Assembly: GCA_039804165.1 (NCBI GenBank)
Contig: JBDRZZ010000035.1
Location: forward strand, 1-10,496
Source: a candidate division WOR-3 bacterium
GTDB taxonomy: Bacteria > Hydrothermota > UBA3072
DNA: 10,496 nucleotides
Direction of reading: 5' to 3'
In this document: positions 1 through 6,358 of the stretch, piece by piece
Layout: each line of letters opens with the position of its first letter
Position numbering within the stretch: position 1 is the first letter of the stretch
Position numbers and translations under genes: made by a program
Notes under the pieces: model-generated
Told to the model about the DNA's origin: nothing
The model's database searches: none
The model's input: only the letters and a program-made list of their open reading frames with translations

Positions 1-1074
1 GCCATTCTTTTTTTCTATATAATCAAGGTCCATCAATCTTTTTATAGCTCCCTGAACCCCTCCTATAGAACCAAGGTTGTATCTGTTCATATATTCGGTT
101 GAGTATGGTTTATCTGTAGGTTCCTCGGATATGGCATACAGTAGTTTTATCTGCTGAGGTGCCAAAATCTGAAGCATTGCTTCATACATGGGCCTTTCCT
201 CATTAATGGCTTTGATAAATCCTTTTGAATAGTCCTCTTCCGTTATATGTTTACCGCTAACCTCGTATATAGAATAGGGAACTCTCTGAATGTAATATGG
301 ATAACCGCCAACCTTTTCAGAAATTTTTCTGGCAATTTCCTCTTGACATATCTTTCCTCCATGCCTAAATTGTTCAACTATAAAGGCTGTGGATTCATCG
401 AGCGGAAGTGGACATAAAGGATAATTAATAGCACTTCTGTAGAAAGGTCTTTTTCGCTCATTGAAGATCTCACTCAATATCCTTCTCCTGCTTCCTACAA
501 AGAAATATGAAGCATTTCTATGGGTCTGTATGTGAGACCTCATGATACCTTCTATCTGAAGAGATTCACGTAATTCGGCAATCTCCTGAAATTCATCAAT
601 AACCACATGGAAGCCTTTCTTACTCGTCTCCATAAACTTTCCAAAGCCAGCAAGAACATCCTCAAGCAGCTCAATCCCCCTTCTTTTTCCTGCGGGCTCA
701 GCAGTTATGGACATCCCGAATTCTGGATCAGGACGGATAACCGGCCGCCATGACGTTAAAAACCTCATTGCCTTTTTTAGAAGATTCTCGTCTTTATGAC
801 AAAAGGAATATAATCTTGAGGCTAATCTTGATGCTATATCTTCTAAAGAATACACCCCAAAAAAATCAATGTATAGAGTAATAATTCCCTCACGGGACAA
901 TTTTGCTTGAATTCTTTTTACAAGGGATGTTTTTCCATAACGTCTTGGTGAATAAAGAACAACATTCGCCCTATTTCGTGAATGTGAAAGAAGCTCTTCG
1001 ATCTCTTTCTTTCTGTCACAAAAAGGAGCTGTCAAGGGAAGCTCTCGAAAATAAAAAGGATTTGCCAGCGCCAA
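1..1074 (-). CDS. Archaeal-type P-loop ATPase with C-terminal winged helix, 3' end outside window
   Basis: This frame is open for 358 codons and leaves the window without a stop, so the C-terminus is missing. It looks like the archaeal ATPase family of STAND/AAA-type proteins (PF01637-like). Visible are an N-terminal NPFYFRE stretch, a Walker A SPRRYGKTS at about residues 42-50, a Walker B HVVIDE ending in D160-E161, and a sensor-like FVGSRRR segment. The last ~80 residues resemble a winged-helix domain. There is no ATG before Walker A, and a TGA lies directly before the TTG at 1072-1074. TTG, preceded by AGAGGTGA, is therefore the best start; a CTG two codons later is possible. Such ATPases are often found in mobile and defence islands, and the target is unknown. 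The family call is fairly sure, the role is not. Confidence 0.8.
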   Translation of the reverse strand, partial: MALANPFYFRELPLTAPFCDRKKEIEELLSHSRNRANVVLYSPRRYGKTSLVKRIQAKLSREGIITLYIDFFGVYSLEDIASRLASRLYSFCHKDENLLKKAMRFLTSWRPVIRPDPEFGMSITAEPAGKRRGIELLEDVLAGFGKFMETSKKGFHVVIDEFQEIAELRESLQIEGIMRSHIQTHRNASYFFVGSRRRILSEIFNERKRPFYRSAINYPLCPLPLDESTAFIVEQFRHGGKICQEEIARKISEKVGGYPYYIQRVPYSIYEVSGKHITEEDYSKGFIKAINEERPMYEAMLQILAPQQIKLLYAISEEPTDKPYSTEYMNRYNLGSIGGVQGAIKRLMDLDYIEKKNG

Positions 1075-1093
1075 TCACCTCTTTCGTAATTAT

Positions 1094-1131
1094 TCTATTA
1101 TAGTTACTCTATTATAGTTACTATATTATAG
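1094..1131. repeat. 14-base tandem repeats with palindromic core upstream of the ATPase gene
   Basis: The unit TCTATTATAGTTAC occurs twice exactly (1094-1107 and 1108-1121) and a third time imperfectly (1122-1131). Each copy centres on CTATTATAG, an inverted repeat around one base; in the third copy the first base differs. On the minus strand each core contains TATAAT, so the array offers three -10-like hexamers 14 bases apart in front of the ATPase gene. I see no well spaced -35 for any of them. The array may be an operator for a regulator or a slippage-prone promoter; both are inferences. Confidence 0.6.
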
Positions 1132-1203
1132 CAATAATGATAAATCAAGGATAAATGCTAAACACAAGGCCCCTTGAAAGAGTGGCCATAAAATAAGAGA
1201 GAC

Positions 1204-1254
1204 CAGAGTTGTCAAAGAACAAAAGGGATTTTTTATAGAGAACCCAGTTTTCAC
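1204..1254 (-). pseudogene. Remnant of a cas5 3' end (second copy of the direct repeat)
   Basis: This segment matches bases 2410-2461, the end of the intact cas5, at about 45 of 52 positions, with one single-base gap. The first 22 bases (1204-1225) are identical to 2410-2431. Read on the minus strand it encodes SENWVLYKK, against GENWVLYKK near the end of Cas5. Weaker similarity may continue to about 1273, but an in-frame TGA lies a few codons upstream, so no Cas5 could be made from it. It lies next to the 3' end of the HEPN gene and, with the intact cas5, brackets the MNT/HEPN cassette. I read it as the tail of an older or duplicated cas5 left by recombination. Confidence 0.75.
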
Positions 1255-1269
1255 TGACATTTCTTCATT

Positions 1270-1707
1270 TTAATTTTGTTTCTTTCTCAGCAATTTCTTT
1301 GCAATAGCTAAAAAATCGTTAGCAGCTCTGATTAAACTCTGTGCACCTTCTTTTGAAAAACTTGAACGATAATCTGCTGACTCTCTCATTTCTTTTCCAA
1401 GCATAAGGCTTTCTAAAATTCCCTTTTCAATAAATCCTTTCTCTACATATAAATGTTCTAAAGCAACTACCAGACAGTAATGACTTTTCTCACGATATTT
1501 TCGGGCATAAATCAATGCTCTTGCTGTATGGAACATAGAGTAGTAAGCCTGTATTGTAGCCCATTTATAATTTTTTCTTTCGAAACTATCCTTAGAAGAT
1601 AAAAGGTCATCATTTGCAGATTTGAGTTCTTTCTCAACAAGTGAAGGCCCTTTTTCAAATGCAACAACCTTTTCCTTTTCAAGACATCTTTTAAACTCAG
1701 AAATCAT
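1270..1707 (-). CDS. HEPN-domain protein, putative toxin of an MNT/HEPN pair
   Basis: This 145-residue, mostly helical protein has the features of the HEPN family (PF05168-like): a central helix WATIQAYYSMFHTARALIYA at 49-68 and a following Lys/Arg-rich turn with REKSHY at 72-77. In the known MntA-HepT systems the HEPN partner is an RNase toxin using R-x4-6-H. Here R69-x6-H76 or R72-x3-H76 are the only candidates, so catalytic activity is uncertain. The ATG overlaps the stop of the upstream nucleotidyltransferase gene in an ATGA arrangement, which implies co-translation and a shared function. The gene ends beside the cas5 remnant, which suggests the cassette came in as a unit. Family sure, toxic role inferred. 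Confidence 0.85.
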   Translation of the reverse strand: MISEFKRCLEKEKVVAFEKGPSLVEKELKSANDDLLSSKDSFERKNYKWATIQAYYSMFHTARALIYARKYREKSHYCLVVALEHLYVEKGFIEKGILESLMLGKEMRESADYRSSFSKEGAQSLIRAANDFLAIAKKLLRKKQN

Positions 1708-2261
1708 CCTTTTTTCTCATAAAGGACTATCCCTTTATCAACTTCTTCTAAAAGAGCTTCTTTTTTATTTCTCATAGAGATGTATTCTTCGATATTAACA
1801 ATTACAGGCTTTATCTCTCTTTCAAATCTTCTTGCTTCTTTTCTTATTTCTTTTATTACTTTTTCCTTTTCTTTACTTATGATAAAAATGTCTATATCGC
1901 TCTCTAATGTATCATCCCCTGTTGCACAACTACCATAAAGAACTATTTTGTTAGAGATGTCTTTTATCTTTAAGATGAGGTTCATTAAATCGAGAATATT
2001 TTCGACCTTTTTGAATTCTTTCACAACTGGATTATCAGCCACTACTCTATACAAATATAGCTGCCCTTTTTTCTCCCTCGTTACAACTCCCATGCTCAGA
2101 AGAAGATTAAGTGTCTGATTCGTAGCTCCTATGCTTACATTTAATGTTCTTGCAATCTCTCTCCCGAAATGGGGTATATGTGGAACTCTGCAGAGATAAG
2201 AAAAGATTTTCAGAGGCACTCTGTTCAAAAGTTTTTCTTTAAATTCCAAACGATTTTTCAT
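1704..2261 (-). CDS. Winged-helix/MNT nucleotidyltransferase, putative antitoxin and autorepressor
   Basis: The 185-residue protein has two parts. Residues ~15-72 resemble a winged helix-turn-helix (REIARTLNVSIGATNQTLNLL as recognition region). Residues ~105-180 form a minimal nucleotidyltransferase with the canonical G110-S111, ten residues, then D122-I-D124 (GSx10DxD), plus a later strand PVIVNI that may supply the third acidic site. In characterised MntA-HepT pairs the MNT protein adds AMP to the HEPN toxin and so silences it; that is family knowledge, not shown here. The N-terminal DNA-binding domain suggests it also represses its own promoter, which overlaps palindromes upstream. The start ATG has no clear Shine-Dalgarno sequence, and an earlier in-frame ATG at 2280-2282 meets a stop after six codons. 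Confidence 0.88.
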   Translation of the reverse strand: MKNRLEFKEKLLNRVPLKIFSYLCRVPHIPHFGREIARTLNVSIGATNQTLNLLLSMGVVTREKKGQLYLYRVVADNPVVKEFKKVENILDLMNLILKIKDISNKIVLYGSCATGDDTLESDIDIFIISKEKEKVIKEIRKEARRFEREIKPVIVNIEEYISMRNKKEALLEEVDKGIVLYEKKG

Positions 2262-2275
2262 TTAATTATGATAAC

Positions 2276-2312
2276 TGTTCATTCAATTATAATTAGTGTT
2301 CATTATAATGAA
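2276..2312. promoter_or_regulatory. Probable operator of the MNT/HEPN pair
   Basis: TTCATTATAATGAA at 2299-2312 is a perfect 14-base palindrome, and AATTATAATT at 2285-2294 is a perfect 10-base one. TGTTCATT occurs at 2276-2283 and again at 2297-2304, exactly 21 bases or two helical turns apart. The larger palindrome covers the -10 element of the promoter. The gene that follows encodes a winged-helix domain, so autorepression by this protein is a reasonable inference. Confidence 0.6.
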
Positions 2313-2330
2313 TTATTATTTAAATGTCAA
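2302..2330 (-). promoter_or_regulatory. Consensus sigma70-type promoter for the MNT/HEPN pair
   Basis: On the minus strand TTGACA (2330-2325) is followed after exactly 17 bases by TATAAT (2307-2302). Both hexamers match the bacterial consensus fully. Transcription would begin near 2295, giving a leader of about 34 bases before the ATG at 2261. The promoter shows that the pair can be expressed independently of the cas operon. The -35 lies in GTCAATTTGAC (2326-2336), an inverted repeat around one base. Confidence 0.8.
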
Positions 2331-2409
2331 TTTGACCACACAGGAGATATTTAGTTTCACTATAAGAACTTAAATAAACTTAGCCCCCATTCTGCCGTAG
2401 ATAGGGAAT

Positions 2410-2461
2410 CAGAGTTGTCAAAGAACAAAAGGATGTTTCTTATATAAAACCCAATTTTCAC
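2410..2461 (-). repeat. Direct repeat copy within the cas5 3' end
   Basis: These bases encode the last residues of Cas5, its stop and eight bases beyond it. They recur about 1.2 kb to the left at 1204-1254 in the same orientation. The match is best over the final coding bases, the stop and the few bases just downstream (22 identical in a row), and I see no similarity beyond that on the downstream side. Together the two copies bracket the MNT/HEPN cassette. Confidence 0.75.
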
Positions 2462-3113
2462 CCCTGCGTTCTTCTATTAAAGGAAGGACAAAGGTTTTTT
2501 GAATATAAGGATTTCCTCTTTTGCCTTTGGCATATGGATTAACTTGAGAAAATTGTGCATCGTTTTTCAATTCATTTAGAGTAAACACTGGACGCTTTGC
2601 AAGATTTGCAACCTCTGGTTTCAGAGTTATCGTCTCTTTCCAGGTGAATTTGAATAATGGCTCTTTATCTTCAATCTGTGCTATTACAAAGGCGATTGAA
2701 TCAGTTGTTCCTAACCGCCTTAAGAGTCTAAAGAGTTTAGTGATTTCATCTTCCTTTTCTGAAATCTCAAGATAGACTTTCAGTGGTCCCAGAAAATGGC
2801 AATACTCTCTTAATCCAAAGGATTCTTCAAAACTTTTTCCTTTAGATTTTGAAGGTTTTAATCTCTTGATAAAAAATTTTAAAACTGCTAATTTCTCAGG
2901 TGGCTCTATTTCTAATGGTGCTGATTTAACTATCTCAAAGACCTCTTCACCATAAGACACTTTTCCTGTTGACTTTATGGCGGCATCTACCAATGCAAGT
3001 CTCAAAGCCGCAGGGCTTGGAATAGGAGAAGTTAAAGCATAACTCGGAGATAATTTTGGCATTCTATAAGAATAGAGACTTCCAAAATTGAGTTCTGCAA
3101 AAATCCATGCCAC
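2418..3113 (-). CDS. cas5: Cas5, type I-A-like Cascade subunit
   Basis: In type I effectors Cas5 caps the 5' handle of the crRNA and contacts Cas8 and the Cas7 backbone. This 231-residue protein has the Cas5 pattern PSPAALRLALVDAAI at 32-46, LRRLGTTDS at 131-139 in the middle, and a C-terminal strand ending in NWVLYKK (220-226). Length is typical for Cas5 of I-A or I-B type. The start is GTG at 3111-3113, placed by an AAGGAG five bases upstream that overlaps the stop of cas7; the nearby ATG at 3113-3115 is out of frame. It is the last gene of the cas operon, after cas8, cas11 and cas7. I see no strong terminator after it. A copy of its 3' end lies beyond the MNT/HEPN pair. Confidence 0.85.
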   Translation of the reverse strand: MAWIFAELNFGSLYSYRMPKLSPSYALTSPIPSPAALRLALVDAAIKSTGKVSYGEEVFEIVKSAPLEIEPPEKLAVLKFFIKRLKPSKSKGKSFEESFGLREYCHFLGPLKVYLEISEKEDEITKLFRLLRRLGTTDSIAFVIAQIEDKEPLFKFTWKETITLKPEVANLAKRPVFTLNELKNDAQFSQVNPYAKGKRGNPYIQKTFVLPLIEERRGENWVLYKKHPFVL

Positions 3114-3118
3114 ATTAG

Positions 3119-3124
3119 CTCCTT
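3119..3124 (-). promoter_or_regulatory. Ribosome binding site fixing the GTG start of cas5
   Basis: AAGGAG on the minus strand stands five bases before the GTG at 3113-3111 and overlaps the cas7 stop codon (3125-3123). This supports the GTG start and coupled translation of cas7 and cas5. Confidence 0.75.
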
Positions 3125-4058
3125 ATTTGGGCATAGTCAATTCATAAATAACTTTTGTTGTCAATCCGTCTAATATGGTACAAAGTTCTGTCAAATTGCT
3201 GAATTTCTCATTGGATAGCCCTTTTTGTCCTTTTACAAGATTCTCTGTCTGAGTAATATAGTCATCTTTTATAGGACTAATTATTGGAGCTGGAAAATTC
3301 GTTTCAGAGATAACCATTATTCCCTCTACTGCCTCTATGTGGGGGAGACGTGTAGAAGTCATTGCTCCATCCGTTCTTATAAATGTCGCTTTAAAAGCAT
3401 TAAGAGCTAACTGATATCTGCCCTGTCTTCTTTCACCATCTATTACATAATTGTAATCAATTTCATTTAGACCTATTCTCCATGGCTGGAAGATAGAAAC
3501 AATTGCATACACTCCTGAACGGGTTGGTCTGTGGTAAATCATTTGAGCAGTTACTTGCCTCTCCACAGTTTCTTCCTGTCCTGCCTCAAATTCTTCACGA
3601 GAGCGTCCTTCCATTGAATGCCTTGCATGAATATGAATATCTCTATGTGTTCTATCAGGAAGACCTAATGCCCATCCAAATTCAACTGTTGAAGGTCTTG
3701 CAATTGTTGGTCTTTGAACCAAAAAACCGTGAAGGTCACAAAGGGCACATAACTTTATAGCCTCACTCATAGCCTTTGCCTCATCCATTCTTTTACCGCT
3801 TACCAGAGGATTCATATCTGCTTTTTGTGGATGAAATTTTTGACATGCCTCGCAAAATTGACTTTTATCTTCCTGCAATAACCAAACATTATAAGCATGA
3901 ATATGTTTCAGCATTTCACCAGAAATTCCATCTGTCTTTTCACCACTTGCCAGAACAACTGTCCGAGGTTCTGTGACATTGCCAACCGTTCCTTCATTAT
4001 TAAGCGAATGGAGATTCCATGTTGCTCTACCCAATATTGCTATTTCAAAGATTGCCAT
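3123..4058 (-). CDS. cas7: Cas7 of the DevR/Csa2 family, type I-A-like Cascade backbone
   Basis: Cas7 forms the helical backbone that coats the crRNA spacer in type I effectors. This 311-residue protein shows the hallmarks of the DevR/Csa2 group: N-terminal RATWNLHSLNNEGTVGN at 11-27, then ISGEMLKHIH at 45-54, where the equivalent segment in homologues precedes the large insertion domain. The insertion holds two Cys pairs, C69/C72 and C104/C107, which could bind zinc. A later GRYQLALNAFKAT at 213-225 and the LPHIEAVEG strand complete the fold. It follows the Csa5-like gene after 14 bases and has a strong Shine-Dalgarno sequence. It is clearly different from the second Cas7-type protein at 7375-8115, so the operon codes for two backbone families. 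Confidence 0.92.
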   Translation of the reverse strand: MAIFEIAILGRATWNLHSLNNEGTVGNVTEPRTVVLASGEKTDGISGEMLKHIHAYNVWLLQEDKSQFCEACQKFHPQKADMNPLVSGKRMDEAKAMSEAIKLCALCDLHGFLVQRPTIARPSTVEFGWALGLPDRTHRDIHIHARHSMEGRSREEFEAGQEETVERQVTAQMIYHRPTRSGVYAIVSIFQPWRIGLNEIDYNYVIDGERRQGRYQLALNAFKATFIRTDGAMTSTRLPHIEAVEGIMVISETNFPAPIISPIKDDYITQTENLVKGQKGLSNEKFSNLTELCTILDGLTTKVIYELTMPK

Positions 4059-4064
4059 TTGATT

Positions 4065-4071
4065 CCTCCTC
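4065..4071 (-). promoter_or_regulatory. Strong ribosome binding site of cas7
   Basis: GAGGAGG stands six bases before the cas7 ATG (4058-4056), in the 14-base gap after the small-subunit gene. Strong initiation fits the need for several Cas7 copies per complex. Confidence 0.75.
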
Positions 4072-4072
4072 T

Positions 4073-4396
4073 TTATTCTTCTTTCATACCTCTAACAAGG
4101 GCATGGCTTATTAGGGCTGCCCTTACAAGTCTTACTCCGTAATCACTTACCAACTTCATAAGTTTTTCCAAATTCTCTTCTGTTGGTCTTTTTAAATGCA
4201 TTCGTCGAGCGTGTGTCTCATATCTACGCAAAAATTTACGTAATGCATCTGCAAAATCTTCTTCTTTTTCAGCATTTTCTAATTCAATAAGGGAAGCATA
4301 GTCCTGAATCTCTTCCATGCGTAAAGCCTTCCGTAATGTGCTGCCAAAGTCTTTTATAGCTTCATCAGAGTAAAGCATCGCTAAACTATCTGACAT
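4073..4396 (-). CDS. Csa5-like small subunit (Cas11) of a type I-A-like Cascade
   Basis: The 107-residue product is predicted from its sequence to be all helical, charged, with no Cys. The region YGVRLVRAALISHALVRG at 86-103 resembles the C-terminal helix of Csa5, the type I-A small subunit that lines the inner face of the Cascade complex. Its place between a Cas8-like gene and cas7 is the usual one for this subunit and is the main support. The ATG lies inside the end of the Cas8-like gene (11-base overlap), with a near-perfect ribosome binding site. The sequence is too short and divergent to be certain by eye. Confidence 0.65.
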   Translation of the reverse strand: MSDSLAMLYSDEAIKDFGSTLRKALRMEEIQDYASLIELENAEKEEDFADALRKFLRRYETHARRMHLKRPTEENLEKLMKLVSDYGVRLVRAALISHALVRGMKEE

Positions 4397-5462
4397 AGGC
4401 TACCACCTCCTTTAAGGTTTCATAGTCATATAAATTTGCAGACTTAATTTCTTTTGGTCTTGATATATATTTCAGAAAAATTTTTACATGTTTTTCATAA
4501 GTTTCTAAAGATGGATTCATTATGAATTCTGTTATTGCCTCAGCTAAATCCTCACATCCCTGAACGCTCCCTTTTCTAAATAGATAATTCCATACCTCAA
4601 AAACCTTTGAGATATTTGGTCTTCCAGAAAGGGCAAGCTCCATCAAAGGATAAATGCTTAAATTGCCACCTGTAGCCGGCTTGAACTGCTGCCCGCTTTG
4701 AACAATTGAGAAATAAAAGACTCCTGAAAATCTATCGCTGAATTGAGATTTTGATGCTGCCATCGCACGCATCTTCTCTGCAAGGACAACAGAAAAATGG
4801 GCAGCAGCATTCTGGATGCTAAAATATTTAAGACCAATAGTGTATATTGAGTTTCTTATTTCTCTGAAGTTATTAAGTTCAATTCTTTGAGGTACAGGAA
4901 AAATAACAAAATAGTCCCATTTATTCCCCTGAGACTTTTGAATTTTGTATCTTCCAGAAATAGCTCCACCAAGACAGGCAAGCGCCCAGTTATGGCTATC
5001 AACCTTAGTTTGGCCTTCTGAGTAATCTCCTCTTGTTCTTCCTCTGAGACCCTTAAAGGCTGATGGGTCAAGAGGACCAGAAAGCGTTTCACCTCTGTCA
5101 GAAGATATCACAGGTAAATTTGTAGGGTCTTGGAAATCATTGATAATCTTCTCCGCATCTTTGCTTAATATATCTTTTACCTTTTTGACTTTTTTTGACC
5201 AGTTCTGTTTATCAGTAAGAAATATCCGACTCCATGTCCTGTCATCAGGAGATTCTTCAAAAAGAGAATACCAGCCAGTGTTCTCGAGAAGCCTTTGGGC
5301 AGATACATCTGTTGCTTCATGCTCTATCAAATAAAAACTTCCTGCATCATTGATAACAGGTATCTCCCCTTCAGAGCTTGCATAATCCAGTAGCATTGCC
5401 AACCCGTAAGCCCTGCAAAGGTCAAAGATTTCAAGGCCGGTTTTGGGGATGAAGTGTAGCAT
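4386..5462 (-). CDS. Small Cas8-like large subunit, type I-A-like
   Basis: I assign this 358-residue protein as the Cas8-type large subunit mainly from position: it stands directly before the small subunit, Cas7 and Cas5. Features seen are an N-terminal helix GLEIFDLCRAYGLAMLLDYA at 9-28, a Gly/Arg-rich GLRGRTRGDYSEG at 138-150, then NWALACLGG at 158-166 and a helical C-terminal third. These recall the Cas8a1/Csx13-type proteins of compact I-A-like systems. Length is at the low end for Cas8, and I see no zinc-binding Cys pairs. Cas8 normally recognises the PAM and recruits Cas3; that role is inferred. The ATG is two bases after the stop of the HEPN gene and lacks a Shine-Dalgarno sequence, so translation probably depends on coupling. 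Confidence 0.65.
   Translation of the reverse strand: MLHFIPKTGLEIFDLCRAYGLAMLLDYASSEGEIPVINDAGSFYLIEHEATDVSAQRLLENTGWYSLFEESPDDRTWSRIFLTDKQNWSKKVKKVKDILSKDAEKIINDFQDPTNLPVISSDRGETLSGPLDPSAFKGLRGRTRGDYSEGQTKVDSHNWALACLGGAISGRYKIQKSQGNKWDYFVIFPVPQRIELNNFREIRNSIYTIGLKYFSIQNAAAHFSVVLAEKMRAMAASKSQFSDRFSGVFYFSIVQSGQQFKPATGGNLSIYPLMELALSGRPNISKVFEVWNYLFRKGSVQGCEDLAEAITEFIMNPSLETYEKHVKIFLKYISRPKEIKSANLYDYETLKEVVAYVR
4403..4412 (-). promoter_or_regulatory. Near-perfect ribosome binding site of the small-subunit gene
   Basis: AAGGAGGTGG lies within the last codons of the Cas8-like gene, six bases before the ATG at 4396-4394. It suggests high expression of the small subunit compared with Cas8, as expected from Cascade stoichiometry. 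Confidence 0.75.
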
Positions 5463-5464
5463 GT

Positions 5465-6352
5465 TTATGGATTATTTTTGTTTTTCAATAGTTCCTGTAA
5501 ATATCTTGCTGCTTGAAGGGTAGCGATAATAGCAGATCTTGCACAATCACAATCCTCGACCATTGTTTTTCTGCAGGCATCTTGCCATTGCGGAATTCTT
5601 GAATCAATTTCAGATCGATGAGCGTAAGCATTTCTTATCCATAAAACTATATACAAATTGGAAAGAATATACCATTCTATTCTACTTTTAGGACTGAGAT
5701 TTATAGGATTTTGAGTGTTTTCCAAAATAGTCTTTATTTCTCCAAGTTTTGGTCCCCAGTCTGAAGAACTACAATTCCTTCCAGATAATTCATGAAGATA
5801 TTGAGCAAATTTATCAGTCAATCGTCTGGATGCATTGCCACAATAAGAAATGGTCTCAGGAAACTCTTTATTTTTAAATCTTTCTATTGACTCTTTTGTG
5901 TCATTAATTATCTCATCAGTTAAATAGGATGAATCTAAAGATTGAATACCTTCAGTAAAATCAAAATGGGAAGGCGGTAATACTGAATCTATCCTCCTGA
6001 ATCTTTCTACCATCTCTTTATAAATTTCATTTGAAATGATAGTTTCATGGTAAACATTTAGTCGAGCAGAGAATTCTAAAATGCGTTTATAAATTGGCGA
6101 TTTTCTGTCTATAGTCTCTTCCAAATCTTCAGAAAATTCAGCTTCCATAGATTCATTTATTGAATTGATTTCTCGCCATATTTTGAAAATAACTAAGCCT
6201 CTTTCTATTAGAGGAGGCTCTGCATCATTACCCAATGTAACTCCAAGTTCCTTTGCCACGTCATTCATATATTCAAAAACTCTTTCTGCTTTAAGTGGTA
6301 AAGCGTCTATAAGTTCTTTAATTTTTACTATAGCTGATGAGAGGTCTTCCAT
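5465..6352 (-). CDS. Helical protein with C-terminal HEPN domain, embedded in the cas operon
   Basis: The 295-residue protein looks fully helical. Residues ~150-290 fit a HEPN domain: a helix NASRRLTDKFAQYLHEL at 173-189, then IEWYILSNLYIVLWIRNAYAH at 225-245 containing R240-x4-H245, the catalytic R-x4-6-H motif of HEPN RNases. Residues 1-140 match nothing I recognise and hold no CARF-type fold that I can see. HEPN RNases act in Csm6/Csx1, Cas13, RNase toxins and abortive infection proteins. The gene has 6 bases before it and 2 after it, between the RAMP gene and the Cas8-like gene, so it is an integral part of the operon. It could be an RNase effector triggered by target recognition, or a structural subunit of the complex; the motif favours RNase activity. 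Confidence 0.75.
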   Translation of the reverse strand: MEDLSSAIVKIKELIDALPLKAERVFEYMNDVAKELGVTLGNDAEPPLIERGLVIFKIWREINSINESMEAEFSEDLEETIDRKSPIYKRILEFSARLNVYHETIISNEIYKEMVERFRRIDSVLPPSHFDFTEGIQSLDSSYLTDEIINDTKESIERFKNKEFPETISYCGNASRRLTDKFAQYLHELSGRNCSSSDWGPKLGEIKTILENTQNPINLSPKSRIEWYILSNLYIVLWIRNAYAHRSEIDSRIPQWQDACRKTMVEDCDCARSAIIATLQAARYLQELLKNKNNP

Positions 6353-6358
6353 GTATTA

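Noticed and set aside
1165-1187. Hairpin around CAAGGCCCCTTG and the two GGCC elements as a terminator
   Set aside because: The stems are only 4-5 base pairs and no T run follows in either direction.
1204-2431. The repeated 22-base CAGAGTTGTCAAAGAACAAAAG as a possible CRISPR repeat
   Set aside because: There are only two copies, 1.2 kb apart, with genes between them and no spacer-sized interval. The homologous sequence encodes the Cas5 C-terminus, which explains it better.
4856-5092. Minus-strand frame of 78 codons inside the Cas8-like gene
   Set aside because: It overlaps the Cas8-like gene in another frame, has no domain and no plausible ribosome binding site.
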